Notes under the pieces: generated by a model
What the model was told of the DNA's origin: nothing
The model's database searches: none
Seen by the model: the letters and a program-made list of their open reading frames with translations, nothing else
In this document: piece by piece, positions 36,560 through 43,884 of the stretch
How the letters are laid out: every line of letters begins with the position of its first letter
How positions within the stretch are numbered: the stretch's first letter is position 1
Source of the DNA: Nostocoides sp. Soil756
GTDB taxonomy: Bacteria > Actinomycetota > Actinomycetes > Actinomycetales > Dermatophilaceae
Length of the DNA: 64,000 nt
Assembly: GCF_001428065.1 (NCBI RefSeq)
Contig: NZ_LMSE01000007.1
Coordinates: forward strand, 179,852-243,851
Reading direction: 5' to 3'
Made by a program: the position numbers and the translations under genes

Positions 36560-37345
36560 ATGACCCAGGACACCGCCGCCCTCGCCACGACCTTCCTCGA
36601 GCTGCACCGCGCCCCCACCCTCCTGCGGGTGGTCAACGTGTGGGACGCGGTCAGTGCCCGCACCGTCGCCGCCGTCGAGGGCACCACCGCCCTGGCCACG
36701 GCGTCGCACTCGATCGCCGCGACCTTCGGCTACGAGGACGGCGAGAACATCCCGCTCGACCTGATGCTCGACATGGTCGGCCGCATCGCCGCCGCCACCG
36801 ACCTGCCGGTCAGCGCCGACCTCGAGTCGGGCTACGGCGACCCGGGCACCACCGTCCGGCGCGCGATCGAGGCCGGGGTCGTCGGGGCCAACCTCGAGGA
36901 CGGGATGCGTCCGCTGCCCGACGCCGTACGCGCGGTCGAGGCCGCCCTGGGCGCGGCGCGCGAGGCCGGCGTGCCCGACTTCGTCCTCAACGCCCGCACC
37001 GACGCCTTCGTCAAGGCCGAGGGCCGCTCGCCGCAGGAGTGCCTGGAGGAGGCCGTCATCCGCGGCCGGGCCTTCCTCGACGCCGGCGCGCCGGTGGTGT
37101 TCGTGCCCCGCGTGACCGAGCGCGAGCACGTCGAGCGCCTCGTCGCCGAGCTCGGCCCGCAGCGCCTCACCCTCATCGTTCTCCCCGGCATGCTGCCGCT
37201 GGCCGAGCTCGAGGGGCTGGGTGTGGCCCGCGTCTCGTACGGCCCGTGGTCGCAGCGCGTCGCGCTCACGGCCCTGCAGCAGCTGGCCGAGCGGGTCCGC
37301 GACGGCGAGGGGGCCCTGCCGGGCGACGTCCGCCCGCTGAACTGA
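36560..37345 (+). CDS. Isocitrate lyase/PEP mutase superfamily protein
   Basis: 261 residues. A short TIM barrel with VNVWDAVSARTVAAV, TASHSIAATFGYEDGE, VSADLESGYGDPG (metal-binding Asp/Glu) and NLEDGMRPLPDAV. It lacks the KKCGH loop of true isocitrate lyase, so it fits the PEP mutase/phosphonopyruvate-oxaloacetate hydrolase-like group. It would cleave or rearrange a C-C or C-P bond of a 2-oxo acid; substrate unknown. Stand-alone gene, divergent from DUF427. Confidence 0.87.
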   Translation: MTQDTAALATTFLELHRAPTLLRVVNVWDAVSARTVAAVEGTTALATASHSIAATFGYEDGENIPLDLMLDMVGRIAAATDLPVSADLESGYGDPGTTVRRAIEAGVVGANLEDGMRPLPDAVRAVEAALGAAREAGVPDFVLNARTDAFVKAEGRSPQECLEEAVIRGRAFLDAGAPVVFVPRVTEREHVERLVAELGPQRLTLIVLPGMLPLAELEGLGVARVSYGPWSQRVALTALQQLAERVRDGEGALPGDVRPLN

Positions 37346-37367
37346 GCCCCCGTCCGGAGGCGGCCGG

Positions 37368-37664
37368 TCAGCCGGCCGCGACCGGCACCAGGGGGTGGAT
37401 GGCGATGTCGCCGGCCAGCGCACCCTCGGCCGCGCCCAGCGCGGCGGCGATGTGCGGCGTCCGCATGTGGGCGTCGAGCGCGGCCTGGTCGGTCCACTCC
37501 TCGACGGTGACGAACACCCCCGGGGTGGAGGCCGACTCGTAGAGGTCGTAGGCGAGGCAGCCCTCCTCCTGCCGGGTCGCCGCCACGAGCGTCGTGAGCG
37601 CGTCGCGCAGGGCGTCGGTGGTCTCGGGCCGGGCGGGGATGGTGGCGACGACGTGCAGCGACAT
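37368..37664 (-). CDS. ABM-family (antibiotic biosynthesis monooxygenase-like) protein
   Basis: 98 residues, a ferredoxin-like dimeric alpha+beta barrel: HVVATIPARPETTDALRDALTTLVAATRQEEGCLAYDLYES and FVTVEEWTDQAALDAHMRTPHIAAAL, close to the YgiN/LsrG type that handles quinols or autoinducer phosphates. Cytoplasmic. Convergent with the PEP-mutase-like gene, 22 bases between stops. Confidence 0.87.
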   Translation of the reverse strand: MSLHVVATIPARPETTDALRDALTTLVAATRQEEGCLAYDLYESASTPGVFVTVEEWTDQAALDAHMRTPHIAAALGAAEGALAGDIAIHPLVPVAAG

Positions 37665-37696
37665 GGTGGACCTCTCTGTCCTGGGGGAGCCCCAGG

Positions 37697-38221
37697 TTAG
37701 ACCCCGCGGCGCGGCTCCGACCGGTGCCGGTCGCGCTCGGCCAGGGCGGCCAGGTTCAGCAGCTGGCGGCGCGCCATCACCAGGTCGCCCACGGCCACGA
37801 AGGGGGCCAGCACCCGACCCCGGGCCATCACGACCTTGAGCAGCAGGCGCGCGACATCCGGTCCCACCGGCTCGACCCGGTACGACATGACGGCACCGAG
37901 GATGCGGCCGGTCAGCTCGCGCCCGGGATCCACGGCGAGCACCTCCCCGACCGGGCGTCCGGCCGTGGCCGTGAACGGGTCGCCGACGCGCGGCGGGTCG
38001 AGGCCGAGCAGCCGGTCGGGCGAGCGCCGGCCGAGGTTGTCGACCAAGTCGTAGGAGTAGGGCGCGACCCGGATCTGGGTGACCCACGGCCAGACCGCGT
38101 CGGCGGGCGCGGCCACGTCGACGCCGCGCCACACGGCCAGCACGGGACGGGCCACGAGGTCGTCACAGCCGTAGCGGCGCGAAACCTCGGCGTCGGTGAC
38201 ACCCCAGCGGTCGGCGATCAT
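37697..38221 (-). CDS. SRPBCC-fold protein
   Basis: 174 residues. The N-terminus GVDVAAPADAVWPWVTQIRVAPYSYDLVDNLGRRSPDRLLG is the typical first strand and helix of the polyketide-cyclase/START-like barrel, and LGAVMSYRVEPVGPDVARLLLKVVM continues it. It probably binds a hydrophobic ligand; no catalytic residues are assignable. It is followed upstream by a palindromic repeat. Confidence 0.75.
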   Translation of the reverse strand: MIADRWGVTDAEVSRRYGCDDLVARPVLAVWRGVDVAAPADAVWPWVTQIRVAPYSYDLVDNLGRRSPDRLLGLDPPRVGDPFTATAGRPVGEVLAVDPGRELTGRILGAVMSYRVEPVGPDVARLLLKVVMARGRVLAPFVAVGDLVMARRQLLNLAALAERDRHRSEPRRGV

Positions 38222-38228
38222 CGGCCGT

Positions 38229-38285
38229 CCCCGAACGTGGGTGAAAACACCCCGGGGATCCCGGCGTGTTCACACACGTTCGGGT
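38229..38285. repeat. 57-bp imperfect palindrome
   Basis: The left side begins CCCGAACGTGGGTGAA, and the right side ends TTCACACACGTTCGGG; most positions in about 26-base arms pair around a short CGGGGATC centre. It lies between two minus-strand genes. It has the same long-arm, short-loop architecture as the repeats at 7050, 8112 and 52146 but a different sequence. It may act as a terminator. Confidence 0.65.
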
Positions 38286-38297
38286 CCTGGGACGCGG

Positions 38298-38630
38298 TCA
38301 GGAGGTCCGGGGCTGGATCTCGCCCATCGGCCCGAACCCGGTGACCTCCTCGGCGTCGACGTAGATGATCTGCGGCTGGGCCGAGACGATGTCGGGCATC
38401 TCGTTCATGAACCGCTCGACGTGGGGCTGCTGCATGTGGGCGGCCCCGGCGGCGCTGTCGCGGAAGCCCTCGATGCACACGAAGGTGTTCGGCTCGTCGA
38501 CGGACTCGGAGAACTCGAAGAACACGTTGCCGGGCTCGGCGGTGACGGCCTCGACGTAGAAGCGCGACAGCTCACGCCACTGCGCCAGCTTGTCCTCGCG
38601 GATCGGGAACTTCACGGTGATCAGGATCAT
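38298..38630 (-). CDS. Putative quinol monooxygenase (ABM domain)
   Basis: 110 residues: ILITVKFPIREDKLAQWRELSRFYVEAVTAEPGNVFFEFSES and FVCIEGFRDSAAGAAHMQQPHVERFMNEMP, a YgiN-like monomer of the dimeric barrel family. GAAAGA-type sequence precedes the ATG. It is 111 bases downstream of the DUF1097 gene and may be the tail of the alcohol-dehydrogenase cluster. Confidence 0.88.
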   Translation of the reverse strand: MILITVKFPIREDKLAQWRELSRFYVEAVTAEPGNVFFEFSESVDEPNTFVCIEGFRDSAAGAAHMQQPHVERFMNEMPDIVSAQPQIIYVDAEEVTGFGPMGEIQPRTS

Positions 38631-38741
38631 GGGGTCTTTCTCCTGGTGGGGACAGAGCGGGCGGCTCCACGGTAGGGCGAGTCACGACCCCGCCCCGCCC
38701 GGGGGGTGGCTCCGGGCGGGGAGGGGGGAGCCGGCGGCGGG

Positions 38742-39245
38742 TCAGGCCGCCGCCGGAGCGGAGGGCGGGGCAGCGGCGGGCGGGGACGCCGACACCCTCC
38801 GGGTCAGGGTCTCCTGGATGCGGGCGCCAGCCACCGCGGAGGCCCAGCCGAACGCGCCCCCGAGCACGATCGCGAGGACCGTCGACCAGAACGAGGCGCC
38901 GTTGCCGAAGAACGAGGCCGCCCCGAAGAAGGCGCCGGGGATGAAGGACAGGACGTGCCACCCGGCCTGGAGGCACATCAGGGCGGCGATGACGGCCACG
39001 GCGACGGCCAGCGCCCCCGGGAAGGTGACGGCTCCGGCGAACCAGACCGCGAGCCAGCCGTAGACGACGCCCGAGAGCGCCGAGGCGAGCACGCGGACGA
39101 AGCCGTCGCGGTGGGCGCCGGCGGCGTAGAAGCCGGCCCAGATGACGAAGGCGATCCAGGTGACCAGGCCCAGCGTGACGCTGAGCTGGGTCCAGATCCC
39201 GGCCAGGACGCCGATCGAGACGGCGACACCGAGGTAGTTCTTCAC
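38742..39245 (-). CDS. DUF1097 membrane protein
   Basis: 167 residues with about five hydrophobic helices: LGVAVSIGVLAGIWTQLSVTLGLVTWIAFVIWAGFYAAGA is the DUF1097 start, and SFIPGAFFGAASFFGNG and TVLAIVLGGAFGWASA follow. The C-terminal tail is Ala/Pro-rich. It follows the alcohol dehydrogenase gene in the same direction (37 bases). Function unknown; the association suggests a transport or membrane role in the same catabolic set (inference). Confidence 0.88.
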   Translation of the reverse strand: MKNYLGVAVSIGVLAGIWTQLSVTLGLVTWIAFVIWAGFYAAGAHRDGFVRVLASALSGVVYGWLAVWFAGAVTFPGALAVAVAVIAALMCLQAGWHVLSFIPGAFFGAASFFGNGASFWSTVLAIVLGGAFGWASAVAGARIQETLTRRVSASPPAAAPPSAPAAA

Positions 39246-39282
39246 AGCGGACTCCTTTGTCCGGAGGGGGGAACGGTGCCGC

Positions 39283-40317
39283 TCAGGGCACGAGGATGGC
39301 GCGCCCGCGGACCTCGCCGGCGTCGAGGTCGCTGACGGCCTGCTGGAAGTCGTCGAGCGCGTACTTCTGGGTGTGCAGGGTGACCAGGCCCTTGGCCGCG
39401 AGCGCCATCAGGTCCTGGAGGTCGTTGTAGGAGCCGACCAGGTTGCCGATGACGTTCTTCTCGCTGGAGACCAGGTCGATGGTCGGCACGTCGACGTTCT
39501 CGCCGTAGCCGACCACGTGGTAGTCGCCGGCCTGCCGGGTCATCGCGATGCCCTCGGCGGTCGAGCCGTTCTCGCCGACGAAGTCGACGACGACCTCGGC
39601 CCCGAAGCCACCGGTGAGCCCGAGCACCTCGTCGACGTGCCCGCCGTCGCCCAGCACCCCGACGTCGGCCCCGATGGACTCGGCCAGCTGCAGGGCCGCC
39701 GGGTTGCGGTCGACGACGACCAGTCGCGCCGGGGTGAGAGCCTTGAGGACCTGGATGCCGATGTGCCCGAGGCCGCCCGCGCCGATGACCACGCAGGTGT
39801 CGCGCGGGGTCAGCCGCCGGGCCGCCTTGGCCGCCGCGTGGTAGGCCGTCAGGCCGGCGTCGGCCAGGGCGGCCACGTCGGCCGGCTCCAGGGCGTCGTC
39901 GAGCTTGACGCAGGAGCGGGCCGAGGTGAGCAGGTACTCGGCGTAGCCGCCGTGGGTGTCGATGCCGGGGAAGGCGCTGTTCTCGCAGTGCACGTCGTCA
40001 CCCGAGCGGCACGCCCGGCACAGCCCGCAGGTGACGAGCGGGTGCAGGATGACCTTGTCGCCCTCGGCGACGTTGGTGACGGCGCTGCCGACGGCGTGCA
40101 CCCATCCGGCGTTCTCGTGGCCGATCGTGTACGGCAGCGTGACCTGCGACTTCTCGGCCCACTGCCCCTCGAGGATGTGCAGGTCGGTGCGGCACACCCC
40201 GGCCCCGCCGATGCGGACCACGACGTCCCACGGCCCGCGGGCCTCGGGGATCGCGGTCTCGGTCATCTCGAGCTTCTGGTGGTAGCCGACGACGCGGACG
40301 GCGCGCATGGTGCTCAT
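39283..40317 (-). CDS. Zinc-dependent NAD(P) alcohol dehydrogenase
   Basis: 344 residues of the medium-chain family. Catalytic zinc ligands lie in GVCRTDLH and GHENAGWVHAVG; structural zinc cysteines in CGLCRACRSGDDVHC (about 93-107); the Rossmann motif VIGAGGLGHIGIQVLKAL starts near residue 176. It oxidises a primary or secondary alcohol in the cytoplasm. The gene is 3 bases after the MIP18-type gene. In mim/prm clusters an Adh of this kind oxidises the alcohol made by the monooxygenase. Confidence 0.94.
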   Translation of the reverse strand: MSTMRAVRVVGYHQKLEMTETAIPEARGPWDVVVRIGGAGVCRTDLHILEGQWAEKSQVTLPYTIGHENAGWVHAVGSAVTNVAEGDKVILHPLVTCGLCRACRSGDDVHCENSAFPGIDTHGGYAEYLLTSARSCVKLDDALEPADVAALADAGLTAYHAAAKAARRLTPRDTCVVIGAGGLGHIGIQVLKALTPARLVVVDRNPAALQLAESIGADVGVLGDGGHVDEVLGLTGGFGAEVVVDFVGENGSTAEGIAMTRQAGDYHVVGYGENVDVPTIDLVSSEKNVIGNLVGSYNDLQDLMALAAKGLVTLHTQKYALDDFQQAVSDLDAGEVRGRAILVP

Positions 40318-40320
40318 CGG

Positions 40321-41100
40321 TCAGGACTCCTTGACGCTGAGGGGAAGCAGGTGGTGGTGGTCGGCGGGCTCGGCGCCCTCGGGCCGCGGCTCCTGGTCGG
40401 CGCCGGACCCCTCGTACCGCGTGCGCAGCAGGCCGCGGCAGAAGTGGGCGTTCCCGTCGATGCTGACCCGGGTGGCTCGGGCCCGGCGCAGGAAGAGGGC
40501 GGCCGTTCCCGGCGCGGGCGGGCGTCCCTCGTGGTCGACGAGCACCGGGGCGTCGTCGTCCGGCGGCAGCCCCAATGCGTCCCGGCGGCGCAGCAGCGCG
40601 TCGCGCTCCCGCCCGGCCGGGAGGTCGCCCAGCCGCACCTGCTCCGGGCCGCCCTCCGCGAGAGGGGAGCCCTCCCGGAGCAGGACGGTGAGGGCCCGCT
40701 CCATCGCGGCCGTGTGGGCCTTGCGCCGGAACGTGGCCCGCAGCTCGTCGAGGTCGTGCTCGGCCTCGTGCCGGAAGGTGCCGACGTAGCCGGCGTCGGC
40801 GGCCAGGCCCGCGTTGATGAGGTCGGAGTCGTGGTGGTCGTCCAGCTCGACGACCACCCTCCCCACCCCCTCGAGTGCCATCACGGCGTCCTTGCTGTCG
40901 GAGGCCATCAGGTAGGCGAAGTTCGGCGAGCAGAACGACGTCGGCAGGCGCAGGTGCACGGTGACGTCACCGTCGTCGACGGCGACCGAGCGCACGAACC
41001 CCAGGTCGGTGATGGGTTCGTCGAGCTCGGGGTCGAGCACCGCGCCGAGGGCGCCGCGGACGGCGTCCTCGGTGACGGGCCGGGTGGCGAGCGCCGTCAT
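40321..41100 (-). CDS. MIP18/DUF59-type metal-sulfur cluster protein of diiron monooxygenase clusters
   Basis: 259 residues from ATG 41100; the start overlaps the amidohydrolase stop by one base (TGATG). The N-terminal ~100 residues are a MIP18-like domain: AVRGALGAVLDPELDEPITDLGFVRSVAVDDGDVTVHLRLPTSFCSPNFAYLMASD, with one Cys in the usual position. The longer C-terminal region (about 110-259) is charged, with IDGNAHFCRGLLRTRYEGSGAD, and I know it only from the accessory genes of propane/acetone-phenol (prm/mim) type clusters. Probable role: maturation of the oxygenase or of its iron (inference). Confidence 0.8.
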   Translation of the reverse strand: MTALATRPVTEDAVRGALGAVLDPELDEPITDLGFVRSVAVDDGDVTVHLRLPTSFCSPNFAYLMASDSKDAVMALEGVGRVVVELDDHHDSDLINAGLAADAGYVGTFRHEAEHDLDELRATFRRKAHTAAMERALTVLLREGSPLAEGGPEQVRLGDLPAGRERDALLRRRDALGLPPDDDAPVLVDHEGRPPAPGTAALFLRRARATRVSIDGNAHFCRGLLRTRYEGSGADQEPRPEGAEPADHHHLLPLSVKES

Positions 41101-42143
41101 CAGACGCTCGCCAGGTCGGCCGCCTCGGGGTCGCGCGGACCCGTCGCGGTCTGGTCGGCGTCGGGGAGCCGCAGCTCGGGCGGCACGTCGAGCCCGTACA
41201 TCTTCGCGGCGTTCAGCCCGAGGATCTTCTTCTTCTGGTCGGTGCTGATCGGGGCGTACTCGGTGAGGTCCTCGGGGATCTGGAAGTCGACGAAGCGTTC
41301 GACGAGCCACTTCGGCGTCCAGATGGCGTAGTCGCTGGAGAAGAAGATGCGGTCCTCCCCGATCCAGTAGAGGAGCTCACCGAGGATCTGCGCGAAGTAG
41401 CGCGGTCGGGTGTGCATGAACGGCATCGCCACCGCCAGGCCGCCGTACACGTTGGGCTCCTGGGTGGCGATCCAGCAGAAGTCCTCCAGCCGCGGCAGGC
41501 CCACGTGCTCGACGATGAAGTTGAGGTCGGTGAAGTCGGTGGCCACGTGGTCGATGTCGGCCACGTCGAAGGCGTCGCGGTCGAGCGGGCGGATCGTGGG
41601 GCCCTTGTGGATGTGGATGTTGGTGATGCCCAGCTCGCGGCACGCCTCGAGGTAGCGCACCGCCCAGGGGTCGGTGAGCTTCCAGCCGCGCGACTCTCCG
41701 TGCCACTCGGCGGTGTACAGCTTGACCCCGGTGAACTTCATCTTCTCGTGGTCGGCGCGCAGCTGGTCCAGCCCCTGCTCGCCGTTGCGGGGGTCGAAGT
41801 TGTGGTTGTAGGTGAGCTTGGTCGGGTTCGCCCGCGCGAGCTCGAAGGCCTCCTCGGTCTGACCGAAGCCGTTCTCGTAGAACTCCGTCAGGGCCGCCGG
41901 CTGGAAGATCGCGTGGTCGACGTAGCCGTCCTCGAAGAGGTCCTTCAGGAGGCGCTGGCCGCCCTGGTAGAGGTAGTCCTCGTAGCTCCACACCTCGCTC
42001 TCGGGCGAGAGGTTGCGGTGGTAGTCGTAGAAGCAGTCGATGAACTGCTTCCCGTGGATGTTGCGCTGGTTCTCGGGCCGCGCATCCCACAACGCCACGT
42101 GGGCGTCGACGATGTAGTAGCTCTCGCCGTCCTTGGTGTACAT
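41100..42143 (-). CDS. Amidohydrolase-2 family protein, mim/prm cluster type
   Basis: 347 residues from ATG 42143 with GGAG upstream; longer frames only add intergenic residues. A TIM-barrel metal hydrolase: IVDAHVALWDARPENQRNIHGKQF at the N-terminus, GVKLYTAEWHGESRGWK, GITNIHIHKGPTIRPLDRDAFD, NFIVEHVGLPRLEDFCW and RIFFSSDYAIWTP. Proteins of this exact kind follow the oxygenase genes in mycobacterial/rhodococcal mimABCD and prm operons. First gene of the minus-strand set; divergent from the GAF/Fis regulator with overlapping palindromes between them. Confidence 0.87.
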   Translation of the reverse strand: MYTKDGESYYIVDAHVALWDARPENQRNIHGKQFIDCFYDYHRNLSPESEVWSYEDYLYQGGQRLLKDLFEDGYVDHAIFQPAALTEFYENGFGQTEEAFELARANPTKLTYNHNFDPRNGEQGLDQLRADHEKMKFTGVKLYTAEWHGESRGWKLTDPWAVRYLEACRELGITNIHIHKGPTIRPLDRDAFDVADIDHVATDFTDLNFIVEHVGLPRLEDFCWIATQEPNVYGGLAVAMPFMHTRPRYFAQILGELLYWIGEDRIFFSSDYAIWTPKWLVERFVDFQIPEDLTEYAPISTDQKKKILGLNAAKMYGLDVPPELRLPDADQTATGPRDPEAADLASV

Positions 42144-42187
42144 CCGCACTCTCCGTTCTCGCGACGCCGTCGTCGCTGACGGGTCCG

Positions 42188-42193
42188 ACGCTA
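42188..42193 (-). promoter_or_regulatory. Candidate -10 (TAGCGT) of the amidohydrolase operon
   Basis: TAGCGT on the minus strand lies about 45 bases before the ATG at 42143. The tandem palindromes at 42226-42254 would sit about 40-60 bases upstream of the start of transcription, a normal place for activator binding. Confidence 0.4.
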
Positions 42194-42225
42194 GGTCGGC
42201 CCCCGGCGCCCGGCGAGAGGGGCCG

Positions 42226-42254
42226 TGTCCCACTTTGGGACATCCGGGGATGTC
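42226..42254. promoter_or_regulatory. Two overlapping palindromes, probable activator sites
   Basis: TGTCCCActtTGGGACA (42226-42242) is a perfect 7-3-7 inverted repeat. GACATCCggGGATGTC (42239-42254) is a second perfect palindrome sharing GACA with the first. They lie between the divergent Fis-type regulator gene and the amidohydrolase operon. TGTC...GACA is the type of half-site bound by Fis-like helix-turn-helix activators of the AcoR/MimR group. Confidence 0.7.
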
Positions 42255-42302
42255 GCCGCACACCCCGCGGCGTTACCGTCGGAGGGTCGAGAGGAGCCGG
42301 CG

Positions 42303-43805
42303 ATGACGCCGTCCGAGGAGGCCCGCCTGCCGCATCGGGCCGTCGCGTCCTCGCCCGGTCAGGCGCCCACGACCTCGCGCCGGTTGCTGGCCTCGTGGCG
42401 GCGCAGCGAGGAGTACGGCGTCTCGCTCGAGAACGTCGAACCGGTGTGGGGCGGCACGGTGGTCACCGACTCCCTGTTCGTCGAGTGCGGTCACGAGGTG
42501 CTCACCGGCCTGCACCGCACGCTGGCCTCCGAGCCGCTCAGCCTGATGCTCACCGACGCCGACGGACTGGTGCTCAACCGCTTCTCGGGCGACACCTCCC
42601 TGCTGCGGGCGCTGGACGCCGTCCACCTGGCCCCGGGGTTCGCCTTCTCCGAGCGCGAGGCCGGCACCAACGGCCTCGGCCTGGCCCTCGCCGACCGCAC
42701 GCCGTCGCTGGTGCGGGCCGAGGAGCACTACAGCGCCAGCCTCTGCACCTACACCTGCGCGGCCGTCCCGGTGCTCGACCCCACCACGGGCCGGCTCGAG
42801 GGCAGCGTCAACATCACCACCTGGGCGCGGTCGTCGGCCGGTCTGTTGCTGGCCCTAGCCGAGTCGGCCGCCAGCACCACCAGCGCCCTGATGCTCGCCC
42901 GCTCCCGGGGGCGCACCCCGCGCACGCCGCCCCGGGGCGGGGTCTTCCGGATGCAACGGGCCCGGCTCGAGCCCGGCGCCGGGACCCTCGACGCGATGTC
43001 GGCGCGCTGGGTCGATGCCCTCCGCCGCGCCACCGACGCCCTCGCAGCCGGGCGGGTGGTGGCCGCCGTCGGCGAGCCCGGCTCGGGGCGCGCCACGCTG
43101 CTGGCCCAGTCCCTGCGACGCGCGCACCCGCGCTTCCGCATCCTCAGCGCCGCGGCCCCGGCGCCCGAGGATGTCGAGGGCTGGCTGTCGCTGTGGACCC
43201 CCGAGCTCGCGAAACCCGAGACCGCCGTGATCGTCGAGGGCGTCGACACCCTGCCGGCCTGGGCCGCCCAGGAGCTGCACACACGGGCCGTCGCGGTGCG
43301 CCGCGCGGCAGGGACCCCCGACGCCCAGGGCCCCCGTCTCGCGTGGGCGGTCACCGCCGAGTCGCTCGACACGGTCCCGCACCCGCTGGCGGGTCTGGTC
43401 GAGACCGTGGTCGACGTGCCGGCCCTGCGCGAGCGGGTCGACGACGTGATGCCGCTGGCCCGCTACGCCGGGTACCAGACGCGGCTGCGCGAGGTGGGCT
43501 TCACCCCGGCCGCCGAACATGCGCTCACGACCTACGGCTGGCCGGGCAACGTCGACGAGCTGATGCGCATCGTCCACGACGCCGCGGCTCGCACCGAGAC
43601 CGTCGACGTACGCCACCTGCCGCCAGTCGTCCTGCGCGGGGCGAGCACCCGTCTGACCCGCATCGAGACGGTCGAGCGCGACGAGATCGCGCGGGTGCTG
43701 TCCGAGCCGGGGACGACCGTCAAGCAGGCCGCCACCGAGCTCGGGATGAGCCGGTCGACGCTGTACCGCAAGATCGGCCACTACGGCCTCGACGACCTGC
43801 GCTGA
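42303..43805 (+). CDS. GAF-AAA(degenerate)-Fis transcriptional activator (AcoR/MimR-like)
   Basis: 500 residues from ATG 42303 after AGGAG. Layout: an N-terminal segment with SRRLLASWRRSEEYGV, a GAF-like sensor (about 65-200, LMLTDADGLVLNRFSGD ... FSEREAGTNGLGLALADRTPSLVRAEEHYSASLCTYTCAAVPV), a shrunken AAA domain with a worn Walker A (VGEPGSGRATL, about 261) and no GAFTGA loop, ALTTYGWPGNVDELMRIV (about 408), and a C-terminal Fis helix-turn-helix TVKQAATELGMSRSTLYRKIGHYGL (about 470-495). Without GAFTGA it cannot act with sigma-54, consistent with actinobacteria. Probably activates the divergent dehydrogenase set. Confidence 0.9.
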   Translation: MTPSEEARLPHRAVASSPGQAPTTSRRLLASWRRSEEYGVSLENVEPVWGGTVVTDSLFVECGHEVLTGLHRTLASEPLSLMLTDADGLVLNRFSGDTSLLRALDAVHLAPGFAFSEREAGTNGLGLALADRTPSLVRAEEHYSASLCTYTCAAVPVLDPTTGRLEGSVNITTWARSSAGLLLALAESAASTTSALMLARSRGRTPRTPPRGGVFRMQRARLEPGAGTLDAMSARWVDALRRATDALAAGRVVAAVGEPGSGRATLLAQSLRRAHPRFRILSAAAPAPEDVEGWLSLWTPELAKPETAVIVEGVDTLPAWAAQELHTRAVAVRRAAGTPDAQGPRLAWAVTAESLDTVPHPLAGLVETVVDVPALRERVDDVMPLARYAGYQTRLREVGFTPAAEHALTTYGWPGNVDELMRIVHDAAARTETVDVRHLPPVVLRGASTRLTRIETVERDEIARVLSEPGTTVKQAATELGMSRSTLYRKIGHYGLDDLR

Positions 43806-43884
43806 GCCGAGGCGCACCAAGGGCACTCTGCCGGCCGGCGGACACGCCACCGAGAACGCCCGCCCCGCGTGACAGGCTGCCTCC

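Noticed and set aside
42303-43805. Sigma-54-dependent activator
   Set aside because: The AAA domain lacks GAFTGA and has a worn Walker A, and no -24/-12 promoter is seen.
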